Positions 1 through 9,577 of a stretch of DNA of 40,675 bases are shown here, piece after piece. Below the pieces are notes generated by a model, which had not been told where the DNA came from, made no database searches, and was given only the letters and a program-made list of their open reading frames with translations. The stretch's first letter is position 1. Every line of letters begins with the position of its first letter. The translations under genes and the position numbers were made by a program. The stretch comes from Roseiarcus sp049509635 (GTDB lineage Bacteria > Pseudomonadota > Alphaproteobacteria > Rhizobiales > Beijerinckiaceae): assembly GCA_049509635.1 (NCBI GenBank), contig JBEKZS010000020.1:1-40675 (forward strand), written 5' to 3'.

Positions 1-234
1 ACGGTTGCAAACGGCCGGGGACGGGCGGCCGGGTCAAGGTTCGCGGAGCGCCTCCTGGCGCGTAGCGACCGGCGCAGCCGGCTCGACCTCGAGGCGCGCG
101 CCCGGCCCTGGCAGCGCGAACTCCGGCTTGACGTGTCGCGCAGCAGATCCGTTGGTCAGGCCATCAGACTTGGCTTAGCCGCAGCGCGCAATTCGCGAAT
201 CGCCGCCGACGACGGCCGGGCCTTGTTCCGGCGC
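1..234. other. Left edge, no supported gene
   Basis: No gene could be supported here. On the minus strand, downstream of thiD, a short frame ending with a stop at 34-36 has a coding-like composition (about 33 residues ending in REALREP). It has no usable start codon before an in-frame stop upstream, so it is at most a remnant. No convincing terminator hairpin follows thiD. Confidence 0.4.
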
Positions 235-1068
235 TCACCCCTCGTCGTGACTGGCTCGGGCGACCCGCCCGAGCGGGGACTGCAGGAGCGGCCCTGGGCC
301 GGCGCCGAGCGTGACGGCGCGCCCGGCGCGGATCGCCGCGGCGACCAACGCCTTGGCGCGCGCCACCGCCTCGCCGAGCGTCCTGCCGAGGACGATCTCC
401 GCCGCGATCGCCGCCGACAGGGTGCATCCCGTCCCGTGGAGGTTCCGCGATGCCTCGCGCACGCACGCATAGCGCCGCGCGCCTGCCGCGGTCACGAGGA
501 GATCGACGGCCTCGGCCGAATCGAGATGACCGCCCTTCATCAAGACCGCGCGCGGTCCGCGCGCGAGCAGGGCGCGCCCCTGGCGCAGCATGGCCGCCTC
601 GTCGCGCGCCGCCGCTTCCCCCGTCAGCACGCCGGCCTCCGGGAGATTGGGCGTCAGGCAGTCCAGCATCGGAAACAGCCGCGAGTCCATCGCCACGATC
701 GCCTCGGGTTCGAGCAGCCGAGCGCCCGAGGTGGCGATCATCACGGGATCGAGCACGACGAATCGCGGCCGGTGGCGAAGCAGCGCGTCCGCGACCGCCT
801 CGACGATCGCGCGGCCGCCGAGCATGCCGATCTTGACCGCGGCGACGTCGAAATCGCCGAAAATCGCGTCGATCTGCGCCGTGACGATCGCCGCCGGGAG
901 CGGGTGGACCGCAGCCACGCCGCGCGTGTTCTGCGCGGTCACCGCGGTGATCGCGCTCGTCCCGTAGACGCCGAGCGCGGCGAAGGTCCTCAGATCGGCC
1001 TGGACGCCGGCGCCGGCTCCCGAGTCGGAGCCGGCGATCGTCAACGCGACGGGGGTGCGCGCCGTCAC
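235..1068 (-). CDS. thiD: ThiD, hydroxymethylpyrimidine (phosphate) kinase
   Basis: Predicted cytosolic kinase of 277 residues that phosphorylates HMP and HMP-P to HMP-PP, the pyrimidine half of thiamine. The start of the protein reads TPVALTIAGSDSGAGAGVQAD, the substrate-binding signature of the ribokinase-like ThiD family. ITAVTAQNTRGV, VLDPVMIATSG, LTPNLPEA and the C-terminal GTGCTLSAAIAAEIVLG (anion hole and catalytic Asp region) follow in family order. The GTG start at 1068 is chosen because it forms a GTGA overlap with the thiE stop (1065-1067) and places the first conserved strand at the N-terminus; the longer open frame upstream only shadows thiE. It is the last gene of the riboswitch-controlled thiCOSGED operon. 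Length is normal for a monofunctional ThiD. Confidence 0.95.
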   Translation of the reverse strand: MTARTPVALTIAGSDSGAGAGVQADLRTFAALGVYGTSAITAVTAQNTRGVAAVHPLPAAIVTAQIDAIFGDFDVAAVKIGMLGGRAIVEAVADALLRHRPRFVVLDPVMIATSGARLLEPEAIVAMDSRLFPMLDCLTPNLPEAGVLTGEAAARDEAAMLRQGRALLARGPRAVLMKGGHLDSAEAVDLLVTAAGARRYACVREASRNLHGTGCTLSAAIAAEIVLGRTLGEAVARAKALVAAAIRAGRAVTLGAGPGPLLQSPLGRVARASHDEG

Positions 1069-1670
1069 GCTGCGCGCCGCGTCGCCGCGACCCAGGCCCG
1101 CGCGCGCGCGTCGGGATCGGCGTTCAGCGTGATGTCGGTGACGACAGCCGCGCTGTCGGCGCCTGCGGAAAGGCACAGCAGAGCGCGCTGGAGGCTGAGG
1201 CCGCCGATCGCGACCAGCGGCCGCGCGCCGACCCGCAGCTTCCATTCGCCGATGCGCGCCAGCCCCTGCGGCGCGAACGCCATCGGCTTGAGGATCGTCG
1301 GATAGATCGGCCCGAGCGCGACATAGTCGGGATCGAGCGCCAGCGCGCGGTCGAGTTCGGCATGGTCGTGGGTGCTGATTCCGACCCGCAGGCCCGCCGC
1401 GCGGATGCGCTTCATGTCGGCGCCGTCGAGATCGCCCTGGCCGAGATGGATGAAATCGGCGCCTTCGTCGAGCGCGATCTCCCAATAGTCGTTGACGATC
1501 AGCTGGGCGCCGGCGCGTGCGCAGGCGGCGAGCGCGGCGCGCGTCTGCGCGCGCAGCTCGGCCTCTCCCCGGTCCTTGACCCGCAATTGGACGAGCCGCG
1601 CGCCGGCCGCGACGAGCCGGGCGACCCAGGCCGCGCTGTCGACGATCGGATAGAAGGGATCGAGCGTCAC
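1065..1670 (-). CDS. thiE: ThiE-like thiamine phosphate synthase
   Basis: Predicted 201-residue TIM-barrel enzyme that joins HMP-PP to thiazole phosphate carboxylate to give thiamine phosphate. Visible family motifs are LVQLRVKDRG near the N-terminus (pyrophosphate-binding Arg and Lys), LIVNDYWEIALDEGADFIHLGQGDL (residue stretch around the metal-binding Asp), VGISTHDHAEL, YVALGPIYPT and RPLVAIGGLS, which binds phosphate at the barrel end. The GTG start at 1670 overlaps the thiG stop as GTGA; no other start gives a full-length barrel. It is slightly short for ThiE but complete. Its position between thiG and thiD fits coupled translation of the two enzymes that feed and use HMP-PP. Confidence 0.93.
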   Translation of the reverse strand: MTLDPFYPIVDSAAWVARLVAAGARLVQLRVKDRGEAELRAQTRAALAACARAGAQLIVNDYWEIALDEGADFIHLGQGDLDGADMKRIRAAGLRVGISTHDHAELDRALALDPDYVALGPIYPTILKPMAFAPQGLARIGEWKLRVGARPLVAIGGLSLQRALLCLSAGADSAAVVTDITLNADPDARARAWVAATRRAA

Positions 1671-2440
1671 CGCGCGAGCACCGGCCGGCCGAGCACCGGC
1701 GTCGAGGGCGCCGCCATGTCGCGCGGCTCCATCGGCCCGGCGAGCCAGGCCGTGCGCCCGGCCTCGATCGCGCCGGCGAAGGCGCGCGCCATCGCGATCG
1801 GGTCGCCCGCCTTGGCGACGGCGGTGTTCAGCAGGACCGCGTCGTAGCCGAGCTCCATCGCGGCGGCGGCATGCGAGGGCAGGCCGATCCCGGCGTCGAC
1901 GACGAGCGGGATCTCGGGGAAATGCGCGCGCAACGCGCGCAGCCCGAAGGGATTGTTGAGCCCCTTGCCCGAGCCGATCGGCGCGCCCCACGGCATCAGG
2001 ACCTTGCAGCCCGCCTCGACGAGCCGTTCGGCGACGACGAGGTCCTCGGTGGTATAGGGAAACACCGCAAAGCCGTCCTCGCCGAGGATGCGCGCGGCCT
2101 CGACGAGGCCGAACACGTCGGGCTGCAGCGTGTCGGCCTCGCCGATCACCTCCAGCTTGATCCACGGCGTGCCGAAGACCTCGCGCGCCATCTGCGCCGT
2201 CGTCACGGCCTCGCGCACCGAATGGCAGCCGGCGGTGTTGGGCAAGACGCGGACGCCGAGCGCGCCGATCAGCGACCAGAAATCCTGGCCTTCGCGCAGC
2301 CGGCCCGATTCCCGGCGCAGCGACACCGTGACGATATCGCACCGCGCCGCGCGCACCGCCTCGGCGAGGATCGCCGGCGAGGGATATTGCGCCGTCCCGA
2401 GCAGCAGCCGCGAGGCGATTTCGACGCCGTAGAAATCCAT
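1667..2440 (-). CDS. thiG: ThiG, thiazole synthase
   Basis: Predicted 257-residue thiazole synthase that condenses 1-deoxyxylulose 5-phosphate, dehydroglycine (from ThiO) and sulfur from the ThiS thiocarboxylate. Seen: the start DFYGVEIASRLLLGTAQYPS, the Schiff-base lysine context WIKLEVIGEADTLQPD, and the phosphate-binding segments VLMPWGAPIGSGKGLNN and VVDAGIGLPSHAAAAMELG. The ATG at 2440 is preceded by a strong GGGAGGATGA ribosome site, which rules out the longer upstream reading. The gene follows the thiS stop by only 4 bases and overlaps thiE by 4 bases. Length matches the family. Confidence 0.96.
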   Translation of the reverse strand: MDFYGVEIASRLLLGTAQYPSPAILAEAVRAARCDIVTVSLRRESGRLREGQDFWSLIGALGVRVLPNTAGCHSVREAVTTAQMAREVFGTPWIKLEVIGEADTLQPDVFGLVEAARILGEDGFAVFPYTTEDLVVAERLVEAGCKVLMPWGAPIGSGKGLNNPFGLRALRAHFPEIPLVVDAGIGLPSHAAAAMELGYDAVLLNTAVAKAGDPIAMARAFAGAIEAGRTAWLAGPMEPRDMAAPSTPVLGRPVLAR

Positions 2441-2444
2441 GCAT

Positions 2445-2642
2445 TCATCCTCCCTGGCGCGGCGCGACGATCTCGATCCGGTCGCCGTCGGCGATTTTCG
2501 CATCGGCGCGCGCGCGCGCCGGCACGAACTCGCCGTTCAGCGCGGTCGCCACGATCGCGTCGGCATAGTCGAGCGCCCGCAAAGCCTCGGCGAGGGTCGC
2601 GACAGCGAGCTCACGCGCGACGCCGTTGACGATGACGGTCAT
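2445..2642 (-). CDS. thiS: ThiS, sulfur carrier protein
   Basis: Predicted 65-residue ubiquitin-fold sulfur carrier. It starts MTVIVNGVARELAVATLAEAL and ends APRQGG; the terminal Gly-Gly is the site that is adenylated and converted to the thiocarboxylate that donates sulfur to ThiG. The gene starts 32 bases inside the end of thiO and is followed 4 bases after its stop by thiG. This is the usual thiO-thiS-thiG order. No thiF or moeB-type activating enzyme is encoded in the window, so activation must be done by a protein from elsewhere. Size, fold-compatible pattern and tail make the call secure. Confidence 0.95.
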   Translation of the reverse strand: MTVIVNGVARELAVATLAEALRALDYADAIVATALNGEFVPARARADAKIADGDRIEIVAPRQGG

Positions 2643-3699
2643 GACGATCCTCGAAATCTCCCAGGACGAGCGCGGCGGCGCGTTGCGCGAACGCGGGCGA
2701 AAGCAGGAAGCCGTGGCGATAGAAGCCATTCACATAGGTCGTGGCGCCTCGCTGGACGATGCGCGGGACATTGTCGGGGAAGGCCGGGCGCACGTCGGCG
2801 CGCATCTCGACGATCTCGGCCTCGCCGAAGGCGGGATGAAGCGCGTAGGCGGCGCTCAGCAATTCGATCGCCGAGCGCGCGGTCACGGCGCCCGGCGACG
2901 CGCTCTCGATCATCGTGGCCCCGACCATGAACAGGCCGTCGTCGCGCGGGACGACATAGAGCGGAATCCGTGGATGCAGGAAGCGGATCGGTCGCGAAAG
3001 CGAAATCTCGCGCGTGCGCAGGATCAGCATTTCGCCGCGCACGCCGCGCAGCTCGGGCAGCGCGTCGCGGGCGGCGAAGCCGCGGCAGTCGACAATGGCG
3101 GAGCCTTCGCCCGCTGCGGGAAGAATGTCGCAAGACCGGAAGGATGCGGGTCTTTCCGACGGCCCCTCACCCCGACCCTCTCCCGCGAACGGGAGAGGGA
3201 GAACGCCTGCGAATATCTCCCCGAATCGAATATCGACGCCCCGTCGCGTGAGCGCGGCGCGCAGCGCGGCAAGCGCGGCGCGGGGGTCGAGATGGCCTTC
3301 GCCTGCGAAAAACAACCCCTTGCGGAAGCGTCCGGCGAGGTCGGGTTCGAGCGCGCCGAGGCGCGCCGCGTCGAGCCGCTCGTGATTCGCGGTGCGGGCG
3401 GCGAAGCGGTCGATCTCGCCGCCGTCGCGCGGCGCGGCGACCACCAGCGTGCCGTTGCGGGCGACTCCAGGAACCCGGGCCGCCCACCAGTCGAGCGCGC
3501 CGGCGCCGAGTTCGACGACTTCAGGCGGCGCGCTCTCGCCTTCGCACCACGGCGCAAGCATGCCGCCCGCGCACCACGAGCAGGCCGAAGCGCCGAGTTC
3601 GGCCGAGCGCTCGACGACCGTGACCGCGGCGCCGCGCTCCGACAGTTCGAGCGCGGTCGCAAGGCCGACGACGCCGGCGCCGATCACCGTGGCCCGCAT
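2611..3699 (-). CDS. thiO: ThiO, FAD-dependent glycine oxidase, with an in-frame insert
   Basis: Predicted 362-residue flavoprotein that oxidises glycine to dehydroglycine for thiazole synthesis. The N-terminus MRATVIGAGVVGLATALELS is the GxGxxG Rossmann FAD motif, followed by CSWCAGGMLAPWCEGE, VDCRGFAARD, RGVRGEMLILRTR, HPRIPLYVVPR and YVNGFYRHGFLLSPAFA, all typical of DAO-family ThiO. The ATG at 3699 lies 5 bases after the thiC stop. The odd part is about 30 to 35 extra residues (VLPLPFAGEGRGEG and what follows) between RFGEIFAG and IVDCRG. They are encoded by a palindromic REP-like element inserted without breaking frame. The position is between secondary-structure elements of the substrate domain, so the enzyme may still work. 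The 3' end overlaps thiS by 32 bases. Confidence 0.92.
   Translation of the reverse strand: MRATVIGAGVVGLATALELSERGAAVTVVERSAELGASACSWCAGGMLAPWCEGESAPPEVVELGAGALDWWAARVPGVARNGTLVVAAPRDGGEIDRFAARTANHERLDAARLGALEPDLAGRFRKGLFFAGEGHLDPRAALAALRAALTRRGVDIRFGEIFAGVLPLPFAGEGRGEGPSERPASFRSCDILPAAGEGSAIVDCRGFAARDALPELRGVRGEMLILRTREISLSRPIRFLHPRIPLYVVPRDDGLFMVGATMIESASPGAVTARSAIELLSAAYALHPAFGEAEIVEMRADVRPAFPDNVPRIVQRGATTYVNGFYRHGFLLSPAFAQRAAALVLGDFEDRHDRHRQRRRA
3163..3204. repeat. REP-like palindrome inside thiO
   Basis: Perfect 10-bp arms CCCTCTCCCG (3176-3185) and CGGGAGAGGG (3190-3199) flank a CGAA tetraloop, preceded by CCCCTCACCCCGA. This arrangement is typical of short palindromic elements normally scattered between genes of proteobacteria. 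Here it sits within an open frame and is translated as part of ThiO (LPLPFAGEGRGEG on the coding strand). No second copy was found in the window. Confidence 0.8.
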
Positions 3700-3703
3700 C
3701 GGG

Positions 3704-5536
<1,833 letters not shown>

Positions 5537-5617
5537 GGACATCCTCCAGGCGCCCGGGCCGTTCAAATGCGGCGGCTTGGAGGAAGTCGGGCCGGTCCAA
5601 CCGATTGTTCCGGCCGG

Positions 5618-5706
5618 CGCCTCGTCCCTTCGCCGGCATGACCCGGATCAGGTTCAAAGGGTCCGGCGCACGCCGTCTCAGCCCCGAAATCGGGACGCCC
5701 CTCGAG
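5618..5706 (-). promoter_or_regulatory. TPP riboswitch (THI element) upstream of thiC
   Basis: Read on the minus strand, the leader contains GGGGCTGAGA followed by ACCCTTTGAACCTGATCCGG and GTCATGCCGGCGAAGGGA. These are the two conserved pyrimidine- and pyrophosphate-binding halves of the THI box. The aptamer ends about 80 bases before the thiC ribosome site. The family is known to repress thiamine biosynthesis genes on TPP binding. No clear U-tract terminator was seen after it, so control of translation start is the simpler guess. Confidence 0.96.
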
Positions 5707-5711
5707 CGGGC

Positions 5712-5742
5712 TAGATGTGGGCCGCGATCGCGGCGGTGTCAA
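5712..5742 (-). promoter_or_regulatory. Probable thiC operon promoter
   Basis: On the minus strand a perfect -35 TTGACA (5742-5737) is followed 19 bases later by CATCTA (5717-5712) as a weak -10, or by ACATCT with 18-base spacing. Transcription would start just ahead of the riboswitch aptamer, as expected. Confidence 0.6.
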
Positions 5743-5815
5743 TGCGAGCTGGGGACAAATTTCTTTGCGAGCCGCCGGCTTGCCGCCCGGACCGAAAACA
5801 GCGAATGTCGATCCG

Positions 5816-6529
5816 ATGTCGGATAGCCGCCGCGTCGGGAGCGCATCGCCCGTGACCTCGCCGCCTTCGCCATTTCCGGGACTGCCGAGGGTCTCGCGGC
5901 GCCGGGCAATGCGCGTTCTGGCCGTCCTGCCGCTGCTCGCGGCGGTCGCAGCCCGCGCCCAGACGGCGCCCAAACCCGATTCGAAGGTCGACATGGCCAA
6001 GGCCCTCGAGCCGGGCCCGTTGCCGGAGCTCTCGATCGGCGATGCCGCCGGTCTGCCGGTCATCGAATATGGCTCGGCGACCTGTCCCCATTGCGCCCAT
6101 TTCGCCCGCGACGTCTGGCCGACCTTCGAGAAGACCTATGTCGACGTCGGCAAGGTCCGCTTCATCTTCAGGGAATTTTCGCGCAACGAACTCGACGTCG
6201 GCGCCTTCATGCTCGCGCGCTGCGCCGGCGACGACAAAGCCTATGCGGCGATAGAACTGCTGTTCGCGGCGCAGGATTCCTGGGCGTTCGGAAGCAATCC
6301 GGTCGAAGGGCTGATGACCGCCCTGCGGCCGACCGGCCTGAGCCGCGACAAGGCGACCGCCTGTCTCGACGACCAGGCGAAAGCCGACGCGCTCGTCCAG
6401 ATCGTCAAGACCGCCGAGGAGAAATTCAAGATTTCAGCCACGCCGACCTTCATCATCGACGGCAAAATCTACGCCGGCGCGCTCAGCCTCGACGAGTTGA
6501 ACGCCATCCTCAAGCCCCTCGTGAAATGA
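5816..6529 (+). CDS. DsbA-family thiol-disulfide oxidoreductase
   Basis: Predicted periplasmic thioredoxin-fold protein of 237 residues. EYGSATCPHCAHFARDVWPTF contains the CPHC redox pair (C90, C93), and SATPTFIIDG near the C-terminus contains the cis-proline loop; an alpha-helical insertion lies between, as in DsbA. The N-terminus has SRRR followed by a hydrophobic stretch (VLAVLPLLAAVAARAQ), which could be a Tat-type or Sec signal. The start is uncertain. ATG 5816 keeps the double-arginine region; ATG 5909 leaves a plain Sec-like peptide; neither has a good ribosome site. The role is oxidation or isomerisation of exported proteins. The gene is divergent from thiC and convergent with nrsF (16-base gap), so it seems to be transcribed alone. 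Confidence 0.85.
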   Translation: MSDSRRVGSASPVTSPPSPFPGLPRVSRRRAMRVLAVLPLLAAVAARAQTAPKPDSKVDMAKALEPGPLPELSIGDAAGLPVIEYGSATCPHCAHFARDVWPTFEKTYVDVGKVRFIFREFSRNELDVGAFMLARCAGDDKAYAAIELLFAAQDSWAFGSNPVEGLMTALRPTGLSRDKATACLDDQAKADALVQIVKTAEEKFKISATPTFIIDGKIYAGALSLDELNAILKPLVK

Positions 6530-6545
6530 CCGTGTCGCGACGCCC

Positions 6546-7184
6546 CTACCAGCGCAGGAGCCGATCGCCCCCGACGGCGCCGATGGCCACGACGATCGCC
6601 GTGGCCAGGGGATACCAGCTCGCCACGAACAGCGGCGAATCGTCCGGGCAGTTAGAGGCATAGAGCGTCGCCGCGATTCCGGCCGCGGCGGCCCCCGCCA
6701 GCGCGCCGGCGATTCTCGGATTGGCGGGCGCCCCTTGGCGCATCACCAACAGCAACGCGGCGAGCGGCGCGATCGACAGCAGCGGGATGACGATGAGGCA
6801 ATGCTCGGCGTTCGATCCGATCAGCCTGACGCCCCAGAACTCCTTTGGCACCAGGGTCAATTCTGCGACGACCGCACCGACGAGCAGCAGAAACGGCGCC
6901 AGGAACGCCAGGGCGAGCGGGCCCGGACGCGCGTCCGGCCGCAGCAGCCGCCACGACAGCGCCGCCGAAGGCAAGGCCAGCGCCAGGGAAACAACGAATT
7001 TCAGATCGAAGCGCGGCGACGACAGCGACGCCAGGAAGTTCGATCGCGCCCCGAAGGCCAGGAAGAACAGACCCGCGCTCACCACGACCCCCGCCGTCAA
7101 CGCCGCCGCGAATCGCGCCCGCAGGCTCGTCGCCCTGGGCGGCGGATCGGCGACGAGCGCGTCGATGAGTTGGGAGGTCTTCAC
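6546..7184 (-). CDS. nrsF: NrsF-type anti-sigma factor (DUF1109)
   Basis: Predicted inner-membrane protein of 212 residues with about six transmembrane segments, matching the NrsF/DUF1109 family that holds SigF inactive at the membrane. Visible are FLAFGARSNF, SNAEHCLIVIPLLSIAPL, RQGAPANPRIAGALAG and ATLYASNCPDDSPLF. Two cysteines (C129 and C179) fall in the two conserved places; in Caulobacter the equivalent cysteines are reported to be needed for sensing. Its start overlaps the sigF stop as ATGA, so the regulator and its sigma factor are translationally coupled. Together with the SigF-like promoter boxes nearby, this makes the assignment firm. Confidence 0.9.
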   Translation of the reverse strand: MKTSQLIDALVADPPPRATSLRARFAAALTAGVVVSAGLFFLAFGARSNFLASLSSPRFDLKFVVSLALALPSAALSWRLLRPDARPGPLALAFLAPFLLLVGAVVAELTLVPKEFWGVRLIGSNAEHCLIVIPLLSIAPLAALLLVMRQGAPANPRIAGALAGAAAAGIAATLYASNCPDDSPLFVASWYPLATAIVVAIGAVGGDRLLRW

Positions 7185-7750
7185 TCGGAGCCGCCCCTGA
7201 ACGCCGCCGCCATCATCTTGAGCGCGCGGTGGAGCGCCACGCGGACGGCGCCCTCCGTCATCGACAGCCGGGCGGCGGTCGCCGCAATCGACTGTCCGTC
7301 GAGCGAGATCGAGCGCACGATATCGCGCTGCCGCGGCGCCAACTGGGCGATGAGTCGCTCGGCGTCGCTGCGCGCATGCGGGTCTTCGGCTTCGGGAGCG
7401 GCCAGGATCGACTCGAAATCCTCGATCGGCTGGAACCGACGGGCGCCGCGTCGGCGCATGGCGTCGACGATCTTGTGACGCGCGATGGCGGCGACCCAGG
7501 GCGCCAGGCGCAGGCCGCCATCCCAGGTGTCACGCTTCAGGTGGATAGCAAGCAAGGTTTCCTGCACGACATCCTCGACATCCGCATCGCCGACCCGCGC
7601 CCGCGCGAAGGCCCCGCGCGCCATCGCCCGAACCGAGCGCCCGATCTCCTCCAACAGCCGCCGGTAAGCGGCTTGGTCGCCGGCGATCGCCGCATGCATC
7701 ATCGCGGCCCATTTTTCGTCGACCCGGCCGTCGCCCACAGCGGGGCTCAT
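7181..7750 (-). CDS. sigF: ECF sigma factor, SigF type
   Basis: Predicted 189-residue ECF sigma factor. Region 2 is seen in DADVEDVVQETLLAIHLKRDTW and APWVAAIARHKIVDAMRRRG; region 4 in LAPRQRDIVRSISLDGQSIAATAARLSMTEGAVRVALHRALK. It is encoded directly upstream of its membrane anti-sigma nrsF and divergent from the bufB operon, the arrangement known for Caulobacter SigF, which answers metal stress. The ATG at 7750 is the first in frame. A SigF-like promoter has its -10 only about seven bases upstream, so the transcript may be leaderless, or translation may begin at the internal Met17 (7702). Autoregulation is likely. Confidence 0.88.
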   Translation of the reverse strand: MSPAVGDGRVDEKWAAMMHAAIAGDQAAYRRLLEEIGRSVRAMARGAFARARVGDADVEDVVQETLLAIHLKRDTWDGGLRLAPWVAAIARHKIVDAMRRRGARRFQPIEDFESILAAPEAEDPHARSDAERLIAQLAPRQRDIVRSISLDGQSIAATAARLSMTEGAVRVALHRALKMMAAAFRGGSE

Positions 7751-7756
7751 TCGTCA

Positions 7757-7781
7757 TTCGCGCGAGTGCGACGCTTGTTAC
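7757..7781 (-). promoter_or_regulatory. SigF-type promoter for sigF-nrsF
   Basis: The minus strand reads GTAACA (7781-7776), 15 bases, then CGAA (7760-7757). Known Caulobacter SigF promoters are close to GTAACC-N16-CGAA, so the boxes match with one base less spacing. The -10 lies about seven bases before the annotated start codon. Confidence 0.6.
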
Positions 7782-7846
7782 GAGCGAGAAGCAACATTGT
7801 TCGCGGTCCTGCGCGGCCAAGCCGGTGATTATTGTGCCGGCGGGAT

Positions 7847-7872
7847 GTAACATGACGACGTGGGGCCGCGAA
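7847..7872 (+). promoter_or_regulatory. SigF-type promoter for bufB-bufC-doxX
   Basis: GTAACA (7847-7852), exactly 16 bases, then CGAA (7869-7872). This fits the GTAACC-N16-CGAA form reported for SigF of Caulobacter except for the last -35 base. Transcription would begin near 7880, about 40 bases before bufB. With the facing copy in front of sigF, both divergent operons appear to be in one SigF regulon. Confidence 0.75.
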
Positions 7873-7920
7873 GTGAGCGGGCTAGGGATAGACGCCACGC
7901 TTCGACGACGGGAGTTTCTC

Positions 7921-8823
7921 ATGGCCGACAGCTTTCGGACCTCACCCCGCGTCGCAGCGCCGTTGCCCGATCGCGCCGGGGCCGGCCTGAAGCCTGAGCA
8001 TATCGGCGAGATCCTGCGCGATCGACCTGAGTTGGGGTTTTTCGAAATCCACGCCGAGAATTATATGGGCGCAGGCGGCCCGCCGCATCATCGGCTGGAG
8101 GCGATTCGTTCGCTCTATCCCGTCTCCCTGCATGGGGTCGGGCTGTCGATTGGATCGCCGGGACCGCTCGACCGCGACCACCTCGCGCGGCTCGCCGCAC
8201 TCGCGCGGCGCTACGAGCCCGGCCTGTTCTCGGAGCATCTGGCCTGGTCGAGCCATGACGAGGGCTTCCTGAACGACCTCTTGCCTCTGCCCTATACCGA
8301 GGAGACGCTCGCAACGGTCTGCGACCACATCGATCAGGTCCAGGAGACGATGGCGCGACCCATGCTGCTGGAGAATCCCTCGACCTATGTGCTGTTCGAG
8401 GAGAGCACGATCCCGGAGACGGACTTCCTCCGCGAGATCGCACGGCGGACCGGCTGCGGCCTGCTGCTGGACGTCAGCAACGTTCTGGTGTCGGCGACCA
8501 ATCACGGCTTCGACCCCTGCGCCTATATCGCCGCCTTCCCGCTCGAACGGGTGGGCGAAATCCATCTGGCCGGATTCGCCGAGGCCGAGGACGATGCGGG
8601 TCATCCGATCCTGATCGACGCCCACGATTCTCCGGTGCGCGAGCGGGTCTGGGGTCTGTATCGCGACGTCGTCGCGCGTCGCGGCCCGGTCCCGACCCTG
8701 GTCGAATGGGACAATGACGTGCCGCTCTGGCCTGTGTTGCGCGACGAGGCGCGGCGCGCCGAAGCGGCGATGGCGCAGGCGCGCCAAACAGCGGCCGCGA
8801 GCGAGCGTCGCCATGCCGTTTAG
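7921..8823 (+). CDS. bufB: BufB-like MNIO (DUF692) multinuclear iron oxidase
   Basis: Predicted 300-residue TIM-barrel enzyme of the DUF692/MNIO family, which modifies cysteines of ribosomally made peptides (methanobactins, bufferins). The metal-ligand pattern is intact: FEIHAENY (E42, H44), SLHGVGLS (H71), SEHLAW (H106), LLENPSTY (E151), LLLDVSNV (D184, N187), EIHLAGF (H215), DAHDSPV (D233, H235) and LVEWD (E262). The ATG at 7921 is chosen because GGGAG lies six bases upstream; the open frame before it has no such site and overlaps the promoter. It is the first gene of a three-gene operon with bufC and doxX. In known bufferin operons a DUF2282 precursor (bufA) precedes bufB; here the space between promoter and bufB is too small for one. 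Confidence 0.9.
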   Translation: MADSFRTSPRVAAPLPDRAGAGLKPEHIGEILRDRPELGFFEIHAENYMGAGGPPHHRLEAIRSLYPVSLHGVGLSIGSPGPLDRDHLARLAALARRYEPGLFSEHLAWSSHDEGFLNDLLPLPYTEETLATVCDHIDQVQETMARPMLLENPSTYVLFEESTIPETDFLREIARRTGCGLLLDVSNVLVSATNHGFDPCAYIAAFPLERVGEIHLAGFAEAEDDAGHPILIDAHDSPVRERVWGLYRDVVARRGPVPTLVEWDNDVPLWPVLRDEARRAEAAMAQARQTAAASERRHAV

Positions 8824-9568
8824 CCAAACCATCGAGGCCTTCGCGCGGGCGCTCGCGGATCCGACGCGCGCGCCGCCGACGCAGACCTCGGGCCGCGAGG
8901 GCGCGCCCGACGCCCGGCGCTTCGCGATCTACCGCAACAACATCGCGGTCTCGCTGATCGGTGCGATCGAGGCGCGCTATCCGGTCGCCCGGCGGCTCGT
9001 CGGCGCGGAGTTCTTTGGCGCCATGGCGCGCGTCTTCGTCGGGCGACACAAGCCGCGTTCGGCCGTGCTGCTGGATTATGGCGCCGACTTTCCTGATTTC
9101 ATCGGGGCGTTCGAGGCCGCCCGGGAACTCCCCTATCTTCCGGATGTCGCCCGGCTGGAGAACGCCTGGGTCGAGGCCTATCACGCGGCGGAGGATTCGG
9201 CCCTGACGCTCGCAACGCTCGCGGGGGTCGATCCGGAGAAGCTCGCGGATGCGACGCTGAGGTTCCATCCCGCGGCGCGGCTGCTGCGATCGGACCATCC
9301 GGCGGCATCGATCTGGGCCGGCCATCAGGGCGACGGCGAGGTCAAGCCGCCGGGCCGCTGGGTTGGCGAGGCTACGCTGGTCACCCGACCGGACGCCGAG
9401 GTTCGCGTGCGAATCCTCCCGGTCGGGGGCTATCCATTCGCCCGCGCGCTGCGCGAGGGCGCTACGCTCAGCCGTGCGCTCGCGGTGGTCGAGGTCGAGG
9501 ACTTCGATCCCGGCAGCCATCTTGTCGGCCTGGCGGAGGCCGGCGCGATCTCATCGATTCACATCTGA
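8813..9568 (+). CDS. bufC: BufC-like MNIO partner protein (DUF2063)
   Basis: Predicted 251-residue partner of the MNIO enzyme, a family thought to present the precursor peptide to BufB. Recognisable features are the N-terminal DUF2063 region with FAIYRNNIAVSLIGAIEARYPVARRLVGAEFF, followed by DYGADFPDFIGAFE, LPYLPDVARLENAWVEAYHAA, HPAARLLRSDHPAASIWAGHQ and a C-terminal half with a RiPP-recognition-like fold (inference from the family). The ATG at 8813 overlaps the end of bufB by 11 bases, so the two are probably made in fixed ratio. The presence of an intact partner argues that the MNIO is active and has a substrate encoded somewhere else. Confidence 0.9.
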   Translation: MPFSQTIEAFARALADPTRAPPTQTSGREGAPDARRFAIYRNNIAVSLIGAIEARYPVARRLVGAEFFGAMARVFVGRHKPRSAVLLDYGADFPDFIGAFEAARELPYLPDVARLENAWVEAYHAAEDSALTLATLAGVDPEKLADATLRFHPAARLLRSDHPAASIWAGHQGDGEVKPPGRWVGEATLVTRPDAEVRVRILPVGGYPFARALREGATLSRALAVVEVEDFDPGSHLVGLAEAGAISSIHI

Positions 9569-9577
9569 GGGCTCCGC

